Assembly (NCBI GenBank): GCA_011799875.1
Contig: CM022300.1
Span: forward strand, 115,209,201-115,273,200
Origin: Thinopyrum elongatum
Taxonomy: Eukaryota > Streptophyta > Magnoliopsida > Poales > Poaceae
Length of the DNA: 64,000 nucleotides
Direction of reading: 5' to 3'
Of the stretch, positions 1 to 12,912 are shown piece after piece (position 1 is the stretch's first letter; each line of letters opens with the position of its first letter). Below the pieces are notes generated by a model that had not been told where the DNA came from, ran no database searches, and saw only the letters and a list, made by a program, of their open reading frames with translations. Position numbers and translations under genes: made by a program.

Positions 1-1
1 C

Positions 2-3000
2 GCGGGACGATGCCGAACTTCCATATTCAGCCCCCGAGTTACTATTGAGGTTGAAGGGTTGCATTTTGATGCAAACCCCATTATCCTGCAATCTTCAAAG
101 ATTGACCTTATACTGGGAATGGATTGGTTGAAGGCTCACTACGCCTCAATCAATTGTGCCACTAAAGTTGTACACCTCTTGCACCCATCAAATGAGATGG
201 TGAACTATCAAGCTCACCTTACTCGGAACGCTGAGGCTCAAATTTATGCCTTGAACGCGTTGAATGCTTCTCCACTTGATGGGATCGAGAATATCCCAGT
301 GGTCTGTGACTTCCCAGATGTTTTTCCAGAAGAACTTCCAGGAATACCCCCTGCTAGAGCTGTCGAGTTCGTCATCGACTTGAAGCCTGGCACCACTCCT
401 ATTGCGAAGCGTCCCTACAAGATGCCTCCGCACCACCTCATCGAGCTTAAGGAGGAAATTGATAAATCCTTAAGGAAGGGTTTCATTCGCCCCAGTTCCT
501 CTGCATGGGGAGCACCGTCTCTTTTCGTCAAGAAGAAAGATGGAACGAATAGGTTGGTCCAAGATTATCGTCCTATCAACCAGGCAACCATTCAGAATAA
601 ATATCCACTTCCCCGGATCAACGATTTATATGATCAACTCGCTGGATCTTCGGTGTTTTCTAAACTCGACTTGAGGTTGGGTTATCACCAGATCCGTGTT
701 CGTGAAGAGGATATTCCGAAGACTGCATTCGTTACTCGTTATGGGTCTTACGAGTACACAGTCATGTCGTTTGGTTTAACAAACGCTCCAGCTACATTCT
801 CCCGCCTAATGAATTACATATTCATGGATTACCTCGACAAATTCGTCGTGGTATATCTGGATGATATTCTGGTTTATTCGAAGAACAAAGAAGAACATGC
901 TGAGCACCTTCGACTAGTTCTGGAGAGACTTCGAGAGCACCAATTATATGCCAAGTTCTCTAAATGCGAATTCTGGCTTCCTGAAGTGACCTACCTTGGA
1001 CATGTGATTTCCAAGGACGGTATTGCCGTTAACCCGGAGCGTGTTCAGGCTATCCTTGACTGGACTCCTCCGAAGAATGCCAAGCAGGTCCGAAGCTTTC
1101 TCGGTCTAGCCAGCTATTGTCGCCGATTCGTCGAGAACTTCTCCAAGATCGCCAAGCCCCTGACTAATCTGCTCCACAAAGGCGTTAAGTTTGAGTGGAT
1201 AGACAAGTGTCAGGAAAGTTTCCAAACCCTCAAGGACAAGCTCACTTCTGCTCCAGTGCTTGCTCCTCCTGATTCTCGCAAGGACTTTGTCATATATTGC
1301 GACGCCTCTCGTCAGGGATTAGGCTACGTCCTAATGCAAGAGCGGAGAGTAATTGCATATGCTTCACGTCAATTGCGTCCACATGAAGAGAATTATCCAG
1401 TGCATGATCTTGAACTTGCAGCAGTGATGTATGCATTGAAGTTATGGCGACACTACCTTCTGGGTAATCGGTGTGAAATTTATACCGATCACCAAAGTCT
1501 GAAATACTTATTCACTCAACCGGATCTTAATCTCCGACAACAACGATGGTTAGAAGCTATTGCGGATTATGACTGCGGTATTTCTTATACCCCGGGCAAA
1601 GCTAATGTAATGGCCGATGCCCTGAGTCGCAAGTCATATTGCAACAACCTCATGGTTAGGCAAGCTCAACCTCGTCTTCACGCAGAACTGACTCAGCTAA
1701 ATCTGCGAATTGTTCCCCAGGGTTCTCTTAATAACCTTGTGGTACAGCCAGACCTTCTGAAGGCTGTTAAAGAAGCGCAAGCCAAAGATGCTGAAATTGA
1801 CTTGATGAAGAAGGAGCTTCACCTTGCTAAGTATCAGGATTTCTCAGTTGCTGAAGATGGTACATTATATTTCAGAGACCGCATCGTAGTACCTCGCTTC
1901 GAGCTGATGACTGACAAAGTCATGAAGGAGGCCCATGATACACCGCTGTCTATCCATCCGGGTAGTACCAAGATGTATCGAGATCTTCGTCAAAGGTACT
2001 GGTGGTCTAGGATGAAGCAGGATATTGCTCGTTATGTTGCCGAGTGTGACGTTTGTCGTCGCGTGAAGGCAGAACATCAGAAACCTGCTGGAATTCTGCA
2101 ACCGCTCCCTATTCCTCTATGGAAGTGGGATAAAGTGCAAATGGACTTCATCACTGGTCTTCCCAAGTCTCAGAAGGGTCACGATGCTATTCTTGTCGTC
2201 GTTGACCAACTTTCCAAGGTTGCACACTTTCTGCCAGTTAAGGAGACTATTACTGCTAGTCAGTTAGCAGAGCTATATATCTCCAGAATTGTTTCACTCC
2301 ATGGTATTCCCAAGGAAATCAGTTCAGACCGTGGAAGCATTTTCACTGGCCATTTCTGGGAAAGTTTCCAGAAAGCAATGGGAACTCATATTACCTGGAG
2401 TTCAGCTTATCATCCCCAATCTCAAGGCCAAGTTGAGCGCGTTAATCAAGTGCTTGAAGACATGCTACGAGCCTGTGTTATATCCCTCGGTAAGAAATGG
2501 GAGGAATCTCTCCCGTATGCCGAGTTCTCTTATAACAACAGTTATCAAGCCAGCTTAAAAATGGCCCCATTTGAGGTTCTTTATGGACGTAAATGTCGAA
2601 CCCCTCTGAATTGGTCAGAAACTGGGGAACGACCTCTTGTTGGACCGGACATCATTCAGCATGCCGAAGAACAAGTCCGAATTGTACGGGAGAATCTCAA
2701 AGCAGCTCAAGACCGTCAGAAGAGTAATTATGATCGCAAGCGATGGGGTGTGATCTATCAACCTGGTGATCAATCTTATCTTCGTGTCACTCCAATGAAG
2801 GGCACCCGTCGTTTCGGAATCAAGGGCAAGCTAGCTCCTCGCTATATTGGTCCTTTCCGCATCGTGGCTAGACGTGGACAGGTGGCATATCAATTGGAGT
2901 TGCCACCGCAATTCTCCCATATTCATGATGTCTTCCACGTGTCGCAACTCCGTAAGTGCTTCAAGGAATTCCCGCACCGTGTAGTGGATCATGAGATGCT

Positions 3001-3193
3001 CGAGCTACAAGATGATCTTTCCTATAAGGAGCATCCGATCCGCATCCTCGACGAAGCTGAGCGTCGTACTCGTCAGAAGACGACCAAGTTCCTAAAAGTG
3101 CAATGGTCGAATCATACTGAAGATGAAGCCACTTGGGAACGTGAGGATCATCTTCGCGAAGAATATCCCGGACTCTTTCCTTCTACCTCCTAA
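2..3193 (+). CDS. Chromovirus pol polyprotein (PR-RT-RH-IN-chromodomain), 5'-partial
   Basis: The frame is open from base 2 with no stop before the terminal TAA, so the start lies upstream. The left edge holds the end of the protease region (LGMDWL). Reverse transcriptase carries YLDDILVYS near 850-880. RNase H shows its acidic set: D in YCDAS near 1300, E in [10 protein letters not shown] in [10 protein letters not shown]. The integrase zinc finger (H-H-C-C, about 1950-2065) is followed by the DDE core: D in MDFITGLP near 2142, D in SSDRGS near 2325, E in GQVERVNQ near 2432. A chromodomain-like tail (about 3080-3180) ends the protein; in this lineage it tethers integration to chromatin. The RT block usually reading R.CVDYR.LN reads [10 protein letters not shown] here. 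No frameshift or stop is visible, so the element may be fairly young. Confidence 0.9.
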   Translation, partial: AGRCRTSIFSPRVTIEVEGLHFDANPIILQSSKIDLILGMDWLKAHYASINCATKVVHLLHPSNEMVNYQAHLTRNAEAQIYALNALNASPLDGIENIPVVCDFPDVFPEELPGIPPARAVEFVIDLKPGTTPIAKRPYKMPPHHLIELKEEIDKSLRKGFIRPSSSAWGAPSLFVKKKDGTNRLVQDYRPINQATIQNKYPLPRINDLYDQLAGSSVFSKLDLRLGYHQIRVREEDIPKTAFVTRYGSYEYTVMSFGLTNAPATFSRLMNYIFMDYLDKFVVVYLDDILVYSKNKEEHAEHLRLVLERLREHQLYAKFSKCEFWLPEVTYLGHVISKDGIAVNPERVQAILDWTPPKNAKQVRSFLGLASYCRRFVENFSKIAKPLTNLLHKGVKFEWIDKCQESFQTLKDKLTSAPVLAPPDSRKDFVIYCDASRQGLGYVLMQERRVIAYASRQLRPHEENYPVHDLELAAVMYALKLWRHYLLGNRCEIYTDHQSLKYLFTQPDLNLRQQRWLEAIADYDCGISYTPGKANVMADALSRKSYCNNLMVRQAQPRLHAELTQLNLRIVPQGSLNNLVVQPDLLKAVKEAQAKDAEIDLMKKELHLAKYQDFSVAEDGTLYFRDRIVVPRFELMTDKVMKEAHDTPLSIHPGSTKMYRDLRQRYWWSRMKQDIARYVAECDVCRRVKAEHQKPAGILQPLPIPLWKWDKVQMDFITGLPKSQKGHDAILVVVDQLSKVAHFLPVKETITASQLAELYISRIVSLHGIPKEISSDRGSIFTGHFWESFQKAMGTHITWSSAYHPQSQGQVERVNQVLEDMLRACVISLGKKWEESLPYAEFSYNNSYQASLKMAPFEVLYGRKCRTPLNWSETGERPLVGPDIIQHAEEQVRIVRENLKAAQDRQKSNYDRKRWGVIYQPGDQSYLRVTPMKGTRRFGIKGKLAPRYIGPFRIVARRGQVAYQLELPPQFSHIHDVFHVSQLRKCFKEFPHRVVDHEMLELQDDLSYKEHPIRILDEAERRTRQKTTKFLKVQWSNHTEDEATWEREDHLREEYPGLFPSTS

Positions 3194-3210
3194 ATTCTCG
3201 GGACGAGAAT

Positions 3211-3231
3211 TTCTTTTAGAGGAGGAGAACT
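3211..3231 (+). other. Polypurine tract of the Tekay element
   Basis: A purine run (agaggaggagaac) sits directly before the LTR start TGTAACACC at 3232, where the plus-strand DNA primer is made in reverse transcription. Confidence 0.75.
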
Positions 3232-6200
3232 TGTAACACCCCCGTGTAATAAACTCTGTGACACTCTGTTAAAACTGCCAAGTCATGATCATTTGCAGTG
3301 CCATGTCATATGGGTTAATAATCCAATTCAAATCCACATCTGAAAATCAACTCAAATTCAAAAGTGAATTATAAAGTTGATCAAACACTGTTGGGAAAAT
3401 GTTCATTAAATGGCAAATAATCCAGGAAAATTTGTAAAATCATCATCATTGAAGTTGGAGTTAGAAAAGTGACTCTAACAAGATGAAACAGCACTAAAAC
3501 AGAATATTCAAATTCATTTAAATTCTTTTCAGCTTCAAATGAATTCCAAATTTGTCCAAACCACTTTTTGGTGAGAGCTAAAATGGCACTGTAATATTTG
3601 GACCAAGTTCCAGATTTTACAAAACTGCTAAAGTGGCTTAATCATTTCCAAAACAGAAAAGAATTAAAGAACAAAAAAAAAGAAGTGAAAAACTACTGTG
3701 GACTGGGCCTAAGTGCACAGTGCACTTAGACCCAGCCCACCAGGCCGCTCCCCTCTCTCTCCGTCGTCGTGTCGGCGCGTCCCTGGCCGAGCGCGCGCTC
3801 GCCGCTGCGGCGCCGACACGGCGATGCCGCCGAAACTACAGTGAGGAGGAGGGGATAAGAACGGCGCCCGTCCACTCCCCCTGGTCCTCCCCGTCATTCC
3901 TCCTTCAGCCACGCTCGCCTCGCTTCTCCTTCCCCCTCAGATCCGGGAGCAGCCGGACGCGGCCGCCGCCGCTCGACGCCGTGCTCGCGGCTACCGGCCT
4001 CGCATCGCCTCGTCGAGATGTCCCTCGCCTCCGCCGTGGTCGACCGCATCGCCTGAAGCTCTCTGGTGGAGCAGGGGAGCTCCACAGGCGTCGTTCTTCT
4101 CCGCCCCCTTTGCTTCGGTCGCCGGCGCCTCTCCGTCGATCCCCGGCGCAGCAGCTACTAAACCACTCGCCGGGCCTACGTGTGAGCCTGCACGGTGAGC
4201 TTCTCCCCTCCTCTCTCTCGCTGCGCCATAGGAACCGCCATAGCTAGCCGCCACCGTAGTCGTGCTTTGGCCGCCGCCGACGAGCTCGTGCTCGTGGCCA
4301 TGGCCGCTTCCGTGCTTGGCTAAGCACCGCGCTGTGCTCCTGGCAACCCCGGGAGTCGAAAGCGCACTCGCACGTACCCCCTCGAGCCGCGCAGCCGCGA
4401 TCCCGTCCAGACCCCGAACTCCGGCGTCGCCCGCGAGCTCACCGTCGACGGCTCCGGTAGATTCCGGCGACGAGACCACTCCCACGCGACGGGCGAGTCC
4501 CCTGGCTTTCGAACGCACCCAAGCCCGGCTCGAACCGAGCCCTATAGCTCGATTCCGGCCAACTCCGGCGACGCGCCGCCGTGCGATTTGGTCGCCGGCG
4601 ACCAGCCGCCGGCCCCGCTGACGTGGCACAGGCGGGGCCCACCCCTGGGTCACTGACCCGTGGGTCCCAGGGGCCCGGCCGGCCAGTTGACCAGTCAGCT
4701 TTGCTGACTGGACCGGCCCAGCCGCTGACAGGCGGGCCCCACCTCCCTGATTAATTAATTAAAACATTTTAGAAATAAAAATAAACTAATTAACCTAATG
4801 TCTCACTGACATGTGGGGTCCACCCCCTAATTAATCCTGGTAATTAAACTAATTCACTGATTAAAGAAATAGAGGCTGACATGTGGGTCCCACTGGACCC
4901 ACATGTCAGGTTTGACTGGTCAACCGTCCTGTTGACTTGCTGACGTCAGCAGCGCGTCATGCTGACGTCATAATTCATTTTCTGATAAATAAAATAATTT
5001 CAGAAATTTGAATAATCTTTAAAAATTAATAACTTTTAAACCGTAGCTCGGATCGAAAAAGTTAAAACATGAAAGTTGCTCAGAACGACGAGACGAGTCT
5101 GATCGTGCCGTCTGTTTCTCCATCGGAACCTCCTACATAGAAGAACTCGTAACTCCGGACCCGAATCCGACAGATGAATAGTGCACACACGTCGGATATT
5201 AAATCCCAGAATAATTCTAAAAATAACTAAAATGACTTAGATGCATATTTAGGCAACCCTACACTGCATCATAGCATCACACGCACCGTGTTGCATTTGT
5301 TTGCATTATGTTTACCTGTTTCTTCCCCCTCTTCTCTCTCGGTAGCCCCCGACGTTGACGTAGCTCCCGAGGCAGACGCCGCACAGGAGTACGACTACGT
5401 CCCCGACGATACTACTGAAGACCTTGCCCTTGCCCCCGAGCAAACAGGCAAGCACCCCCATTTTGAGCATGCCTATATCGCCTACTCTTTTCTCTCTTAT
5501 GCTTGCATTAGAACTACTACTGCTACTGTTTTCCTATATCTGCTGCATAGCCTGATTATTGTACCTTGCTTTGTTACCTTACTGGTTATCCTAGACTGAT
5601 TATTATAGGCTGGGTAGAGACACGACAGAGACCTCCACTTGATCCCGACTGCCCTGCTGGATATCAGAAGACCCGATCATCGGGATTGAGGACCAGACCC
5701 TGGCACCGCACATCACTACCCCTTAGTTGCCGACACTGCTGGGTTACCGTCGAGTGCCGAGGGTGATACCTCGTTAGCACTTCTGATGTTAACCTTGTAG
5801 GTTAGTTACTCGGTCGTGGTAAGCGAGGGTGATTCCTCCTACACCACCCCTGATAACGACATCGTCGCGCAACCTCTCAAGTGTGGACCTCGAGGGTGAT
5901 TCCTCCTTCGTTCACCTTGATGATAACATCGAGCGGGAATTCCATCGAGGGTGATTCCTCATGGTTCCCTTCGGTGTCCGACACACAGTTACCTTGGATA
6001 TTATGACTTGACTATGAACCACGATACTAAAGACGGGTCGGCCCTGAGGGGTACCCGCGCGAGCTTAACGCGAAGTGATGTGGAGTCGGGTTGACCTGGA
6101 TGGTGCCCGCGAGATAACTACGAGGCGTGGCCGGGCATTCTTAGCCCTTGCCGCAAGTCCTCGAGACGGGGCGACGGGGTCACATCGATCGTGAGTCTCT

Positions 6201-7443
6201 GCTCGTTTCCGCGCGCTCCTAATCCACTACGGTTTGGATATTTGATCCGAGGGGCCTCTGGCCCGATAGCACTAACCATCACGTGGGCATAGTATGGGCG
6301 TTCTGCGTCGTATACTTCAGCCGAAGCTTAATGGACGTCAGCGACTGAGCGGCGCGCGCTGGATTGGACTGGTTACGCAACCGCGCTTGTATTAAGGGGT
6401 TGCTAGGTCTGCTTCCGGCCGCCCACGCAACGCGCCGGAGTTCCCGGGGCGATGGCCCAAGACCCCTGGGGGCATAGGTTAGTCCGGCGTGCTGACCTCT
6501 CTGTTAAGTATTTGGTCGGGTTGCGGCGTGTTGCTTAGCCGAGGCCGGGCATGACCCAGAAAAGTGTGTCCGGCCAGAGTTAAGTGAGCGTGGTGGGTAA
6601 GTTGGTGCACCCCTGCAGGGAAGAAACTTCTATCGATAGCCTGTCCTACGGTAACGGACACTCGGAGTTGTATCCCGATCGGTACAACTAGAACATGTGA
6701 TGAGAATTGGATAGTACGGCTCTGGGATTGCTTTCTCGCAGGGAGTCGAGAAAGGATCTCAGGTCGAGGTTGATGATATTACTACTACTACTTTACATTA
6801 TGTTCATCTGCTCTCTCCTGATGCTGCAAGACTGTCGAAGATTGTTGAAGATGCTAGTCTTCGATAGGGCTAGGCTTTCCCCCTCTACTCTGGCATTTCT
6901 GCAGCCCAGTCCACATATACAGCCATTCCTTTGACAATGATGCATATGTAGTGTAGATCCTTGCTTGCTGAGTACTTCGGATGAGTACTCACGTTTGCTT
7001 TATTTTCTTTTTCCCCCATTTTCCATTTGATGCCACCAGACGACGGAGCCCCTGAGCCAGAAGCCCCAGCCGACGACCAGTACTACTATCCGCCTGGCGA
7101 GTACTACTACTACGAGGAGCCGTTCGACGACCAGGAGTAGGATCGGAGGGTCCAGGGCAGGAGGCCTACGCCTTTCGATCGTAGTTTTTATTTTTACCCC
7201 GCCTCTGTGAAGGCTTATCTCTCTCTGTAATATATCTGTACTCAGATATCTAATGCTTCCGCTGACGCTTGTATGCCATCGAGCTTGTATTCGAGCCCTC
7301 GAGGCCCTGGCTTGTAATATTAAGCTTGTATGACTTTATTTTATGTTTTAGAGTTGTGTTGTGATATCTTCAAGTGAGTCCTTAGGCTTGATCGTGCGCA
7401 TTTGCGTGTATGATTAGTGCACGATTAAGCCGGGGTCGTCACA
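3232..7443 (+). repeat. 3' LTR of the Tekay element (4,212 bp)
   Basis: Starts TGTAACACCCCCGTG after the polypurine tract and ends GGGGTCGTCACA, so the ends are short inverted repeats (TGT...ACA). It contains a GC-rich stretch at about 3720-4740, a run with several TGACGTCA-like and TGTGGGTCC motifs at about 4800-4970, and four copies of GAGGGTGAT(A/T)CCTC between 5759 and 5961. Open frames inside it (for example 3720..4247) follow GC content and are not supported as genes. Confidence 0.85.
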
Positions 7444-7494
7444 TTGATTCATCACAATGTAACTAGATTATTGACTCTAGTGCAAGTGGGAGAC

Positions 7495-9224
7495 TGTTGG
7501 AAATATGCCCTAGAGGCAATGATAAAATGGTTATTATTATATTTCCTTGTTCATGATAATTGTCTGTTGTTCATGCTATAATTGTATTAACCGGAAACCG
7601 TAATACATGTGTGAATACATAGACCACAGCATGTCCCTAGTGAGCCTCTAGTTGACTAGCTCGTTGATCAATAGATGGTTGTGGTTTCCTGACCATGGAC
7701 ATTGGATGTCGTTGATAACGGGATCGCATCATTAGGAGAATGATGTGATGGACAAGACCCACTCCTAAGCATAGCACAAGATCGTGTAGTTCTTTTGCTA
7801 AAGCTTTTCTAATGTCAAGTATCATTTCCTTAGACCATGAGATTGTGCAACTCCCGGATACCGTAGGAATGCTTTGGTTGTATCAAACGTCACAACGTAA
7901 CTGGGTGACTATAAAGGTGCACTACAGGTATCTCCGAAAGTGTCTGTTGGGTTGGCACGAATCGAGACTGGGATTTGTCACTCCGTATGACGGAGAGGTA
8001 TCTCTGGGCCCACTCGGTAATGCATCATCATAATGAGCTCAATGTGACTAAGGAGTTAGCCATGGGATCATGCGTTATGGAACGAGTAAAGAGACTTGCC
8101 GGTAACGAGATTGAATGAGGTATGGGGATACCGACGATCGAATCTCAGGCAAGTAACATACCGATGGACAAAGGGAATTGTATACGGGATTGATTGAATC
8201 CCCGACATCGTGGTTCATCCGATGAGATCATCGTGGAACATGTGGGAGCCAACATGGGTATCCAGATCCCGCTGTTGGTTATTGACCGGAGAGATGTCTC
8301 GGTCATGTCTGCATGGTTCCCGAACCCGTAGGGTCTACACACTTAAGGTTCGGTGATGCTAGAGTTGTAATGGGAATTGTATGTGGTTAACCGAAAGTTG
8401 TTCGGAGTCTCGGATGAGATCCCGGACGTCATGAGGAGTTCCGAAATGATCCGGAGGTGAAGATTTATATATGGGAAGTCCTGTTTTGGTCGCCGGAAAA
8501 GTTTCGTGTATTATCGGTATTGTACCGGGAGTGCCGAAAGGGGTCCGGGGGTCCACCTGCCCCGGGGGCCCACATGGGCTGTAGGGGTGTGCGCCTTGGC
8601 TTATATGGGCCAGGGGCACCAGCCCCAAGAGGCCCATGCGCCAAGAGGGGAGGAGGAGGAAGAGTCCTAAAAGGGGAAGGCACCCCCTAGGTGCCTTGGG
8701 GAGGGAGGAAACTCCTCCTTGGCCGCACCCCTCCTTGGAGGAGGGGCCAAGGCAGCGCCCCAGCCCTCCCCCTTGTCTCCTATATATAGTGGGGAGATGG
8801 AGGGCCTGGAGACACGAATACCCCTTCCCGGGAGCAGCCCTTCCCCCTCTCCAACACCTCCTCCTCCTCCGTCGTGCTTTGCGAAGCCCTGTCGGAGAAC
8901 CACGAGCTCCTCCACCACCACGCCGTCGTGCTGCCGGAGTTCTCCCTCAACTTCTCCTTTCCCCTTGCTGGATCAAGAAGGAGGAGACGTCCCCGAGCTG
9001 TACGTGTGTTGAACGCGGAGGCGCCGTCCGTTCGGTGTTTGGATCAGATCTTCTGCGATTTGAATCGCCGTGAGTACGACTCCATCAACCGCGTTCTTGT
9101 AACACTTCCGCTTAGCGATCTTCAAGGGTATGAAGATGCACTCCCTCTCTCTCATTGCTAGCATCTCCTAGATTGATCTTGGTGACACGTAGGAAATTTT
9201 TGAATTATTACTACGTTCCCAACA
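7495..9224 (+). repeat. 3' LTR of the Angela/BARE-type element (1,730 bp)
   Basis: Boundaries are TGTTGG at 7495 and CCAACA at 9224. Length fits the roughly 1.7-1.8 kb LTRs of this group. A TATA box lies near 8780 and a GC- and CT-rich leader follows, as expected of the U3-R-U5 order. Short open frames inside are not considered genes. Confidence 0.9.
8779..8788 (+). promoter_or_regulatory. TATA box in the Angela/BARE LTR
   Basis: CTATATATAG preceded by CTCC and followed by a purine-rich leader, in the position of the LTR promoter. Confidence 0.6.
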
Positions 9225-9231
9225 AAGAATA

Positions 9232-12200
9232 TCAACTTGAAGTCGGTGGAGGAGCGCCAGCGTTGTCGGGGTCATTTGTCCATGTAGGGCTTGCCGCAGT
9301 GTCGTCGAGATCCTCAGCTTCATCTATCTCACGCGATGAAGAAAATGAACTTGTGGCCAACTGAGGAACTTTGACCTTCTTGAATTTCTTCAAGGGAGGA
9401 TGTGACCACTCAAAGTTTTGCTGAAAGTCCATCTGCTTGGGGTCTTCATCACTGTAAAGATGAGAAAGTATGGACCAAGTGCGATCGAAGATTTCATGCG
9501 CATGGTAATGATTCTTCTTCACAGTGTTCTGAGTGACAGTCATGTTCTGAAGAATTGAGCCAAATTGACGCTTGACCCACTTGTGATTGTGATCGACTTT
9601 CTGGTGAAGACTAAGAAGAAGTTCGCGATCAGTCATCACACGAGGGGCAGTGGCTTGAGGATTTTGCTCGGTGGCTTTAGCAGCAGAGTCCTGAGTTGCA
9701 GAGTCATCATTGGTGCAGTAAGATGCAGCCTTACAAAATTGACCATCCAATGGACGAGTGCCTTCATTAATAACAAAAGCTTTGCCTTTTTGATCAACTG
9801 AGGAAATTGTCCTTTTGAGGACTTCAATAGGAGGCAGAAAGCTGAAGTGATTCTGAAAGTCAGCCTTGTATGGAATTGAAGACCTGGTTCTGATGAATGT
9901 CATAATCCAAGGAGCATAGGGCTTCAATTCAAATGGCGACAGTGCAACATTGGCCAAAGTCCTCATGAAGAAATCGTGATAGTTTATGGGAATGCCATGA
10001 ATGATGTTGAACAGCAGATTCTTCATGATGCCAACAACTTCTTCTTCAGAATTGTGGCCTTTGATTGGACTGAGGGTTTTGGTCAAGATGCGGTAAACTG
10101 TCCTGGGCACATAGAGCAAATCTTTCACGAGGAAAGTGGTTCTTGGAGCTTGGCTTGGACGCAAAGGCTTCATCAACACTTGCATGAGATGATTTGGAAG
10201 TTCAGGTTCTTCATGGATCAGCCTTGCGCCTTCTACAGGAGGACTAACTGGAATGGCATGAAGCAATTCAGAGGCCGGAGCTTCGTAGTGAGTGTTTTCA
10301 GTCATCCAGTCTAGCACCCATTAATTGACATCTGAGACATTTCCAGTGAGATGCAGGGTTGCATAGAACTGAAGAATAAGCTCTTCATTCCAATCACAAA
10401 TGTCAGCACAGAAATTGAGGAGTCCAGCTTCGTGAAGAACATTCAGAACTGGTTGAAAGCATGGAATGGACTCCATATCCACATGAGGAATTTGACGGTG
10501 TTGGAAGACTTTGTCCTTGCCAAACAGAACAGAGGCATAGAAATTCATATGACTTGCAGTCCAAAACCTCTTGCGCCTTAGTCTTGCTGAGTCATAAGGA
10601 TTTGCATCAGTGAAGAAATGATGCTCAGCGAAGAAATCGGCTTTGTTCAATTTTGGCCTTCTTGAGCCAGACTGAGTATTTTGAGTCTTGGGCTGAAGAT
10701 TTGCAGTAATAGGCCTCACAACCTCTTGAGTCACAACTTCTGGTGCAGCAGACTAAGGAATTGAAGCGGCAGTTTCATCAACAGTCCATGTCTCCATTTC
10801 TTCAGCTGTTTCAGCTGGAATTTCTTCAGGTACAGACTGGAGAGATGTTGGACGCCCTTCAGACCATGTCAATATTTCTTCAGTCTGCAGAGGGGGCTGA
10901 GGAATTTGATGGAGAGGTGTGGCAATTGGTGAATTTGGGTGACGATTTTCCCAATAATCATCACTGAGGACAGGAGTGGTTGAGCCAATATCCACATCTT
11001 CATCAATTTCTTCTACGCCCGCCTCTTCAGCAGTGAACTGAGGCATAGGCGATGGTACCAATGGGGTTGAAGCAACAGCTTCCACTTCAATTTCCTCGTC
11101 CATCTGCTCTGAGGAAGCAGCAGAATGATCTTCTTCATCATTGTCATCATTGGGAATGACATATTCTTCATCAAAAGGAACTATCTCTTTTGATGGCATA
11201 ATAGAAATGGGAACAACATCAATTGGTTCACTGAAAGAACTCGTCAAAGTCCTCACTTTCTTGGGAGCTGAGGACTCTGCAGAGGTTGATGATTTTTGTT
11301 TCTTAGATGCTTCCTTCTCCGCGGCCTTTGTTTTCTTCACTTCTGATGCAGAAGAAAGTGTTGTTTTCTTCACCTTTAAAGATTTTGCAGCAGGAGCAGA
11401 GGATGAATCTGGTGCATTTTCTTCAGGCACGACTGATGCAGTCGCCCTGGCATTCATAGTTTCTTTAGGCTCAGCAGTTTCTTCAGCTAGCCTGGTAGCT
11501 TCTTCAGCAGCCTGAATTTCTTCAGCTGCGCTTGCAGTTTCTTTAGCAGGCTGAACAGAATCTTCAGCCTGAGGAATTTGTTGTTGCGATGGAGCTGCAA
11601 CACTTGCCTTGAGGTTCTTAGCGATGTTGACAAATCTGACCTTGGCTCCTAGCCAATCAGCATGGTATCGGTCAAATTCATCACTGAGGACTTTGATTTC
11701 CTTCTGAACTCCGACAAGTTCTTCAGGAGACAAAGTGAGAACATTGTTCCTCAGAAAGCGCTCTTTCTTGTACTGATCCTTCTTAACTCGCCTGGCCTTC
11801 TCAAACTTCCATTTTTCTTCGCCTATGAAGGCGGTCAGCATGTGACTTTGACCAAGAGTCAGATTTAGGTCAGGGAGTGGAGTGTTTGGATCCTTGTGCC
11901 ATATGTCAATGAAATCGAGGATCTTGTTCGGATCCAGCATAAGAGGCACAGAGCTGCCTTTGGCTCTTGCAGCCCTTTGCTGTCTATTTCTGATGATTTC
12001 TGCAAGTTCTTCATCATCATCAGATGGAACATGGAAAACCACTTTCTTCTTATGAGGACTTGGCCTCTTTCCATGTCCAGTAGTGGACTTGACCTTCAGT
12101 AGAGTTGGACCACTTGAGGATTGTGGTTGAGCTGAGGAAGTTGCAGATGCCCCCGAGGCAATTGAAAATCCAGTAGTCCGCAGACACGTTGCAAGTTGCA

Positions 12201-12912
12201 CCGGTGTTGAGGACTTTGTGGCAGCAACTGAGGGCTTTGCTGTTGAGGAACTTGGCCGTGAGGGCATTGAGCTTGAAGACTTTGGCTTCAAAGCTGGTTT
12301 CTTCTGCATTGCCTTCTTGGGTACAGCTTTGCTAGCAGAGGCCTCAACAGCAGCAGCTTGAGAGTCCTCATTGAATTTCCTCACAGCCTCAACAACCATC
12401 TTTTGAAGTTTTGCTTGGCGCTTGGCCTATTCCTTCGGAAATTCCTCACCATGCTTGATGCTGGTGGGATCAGCTATTTGGCCAGCTGCCAAAGGTGGTC
12501 TTGGACTTGGAGGAATAACAGCAAATTTCTTCATGTATTTGGGAGTAACATAGCAGTATTCCTTCCATTCCTTAGCCCATCTCCTCTCAATCCTCTGAAT
12601 GCGTATTTTTCGCTGATTCTTGGTCTCCTTCCCATGAGTATCTTCATCAGGTGTGCAGTACTCATCATAGATATCCTCAGGAATTTCAAATGCAGTGTTT
12701 GTCTCAGGTATTTTCCTCCTTTCTGAGGTCTTTTCCCATCTGCCATTTTCTTCACTTGAGGATTTTGAACTTTTGAGGATTCTGAGGAAGTATGCAATTT
12801 TTTCTTCGAGGAACGCTGCAAATGAGTTAAGTTGGTGAGAACCTAGAGATTCATCAGCAGACATTTTGTACCTGTGAACTGAGTATAGGTGCGAAGAATT
12901 TGAAGAGGTCAT
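9232..12912 (-). pseudogene. Sirevirus env-like open reading frame with three in-frame stops
   Basis: One frame of about 1,227 codons, starting MTSSNSSHLY at 12912 and ending PPPTSS-stop at 9232. It is broken only by in-frame stops near 12425, 10751 and 10319. The N-terminal part is charged. The middle (about 12300-10760) is low-complexity, rich in A, E, K, S and T, with acidic clusters. The C-terminal part (about 10700-9700) is globular and holds a W..EL.LQFYATLH block followed by W.MTEN..Y, which resembles the family called putative plant transposon protein. In Sireviruses this position carries an env-like gene of unproven function. No clear signal peptide or strong transmembrane segment is seen, so a true envelope role is not supported. 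Confidence 0.75.

Larger units (their letters stand above)
1..7443 (+). mobile_element. Tekay-type Ty3/gypsy chromovirus, 3' part
   Basis: The 3' portion of an LTR retrotransposon: an open pol frame from the left edge, a polypurine tract, then one long LTR. The domain order protease, reverse transcriptase, RNase H, integrase, chromodomain and the long LTR beginning TGTAACACCC fit the Tekay/Del chromovirus lineage. The 5' LTR and gag lie outside the window. It is inserted in the 3' end of an Angela/BARE-type copia element: directly after the LTR the sequence resumes with that element's last internal bases and its own LTR. The right copy of the target duplication would be the bases from 7444 (ttgat), which cannot be confirmed without the left flank. 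Confidence 0.88.
7444..9224 (+). mobile_element. Angela/BARE-type copia retrotransposon, 3' remnant
   Basis: Bases 7444-7494 are the end of an internal region, finishing in the polypurine tract GTGCAAGTGGGAGAC. An LTR follows, starting TGTTGGAAATATGCCC and ending CCCAACA. Start, end and much of the body match the Angela/WIS/BARE-1 group that is abundant in Triticeae. Everything further 5' is cut off by the Tekay insertion. The element sits in the minus-strand Sirevirus, 7 bp beyond its env-like stop codon (9232-9234). Confidence 0.88.

Noticed and set aside
3720..4653. Long overlapping frames on both strands in the GC-rich LTR section
   Set aside because: They lie wholly inside a defined LTR, overlap each other on opposite strands, and have P/R/A/S-biased composition typical of GC-rich noncoding DNA.
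8359..9161. Several proline-rich frames in the Angela LTR
   Set aside because: Inside the LTR, around its TATA box and leader; no domain, and frames overlap in both directions.
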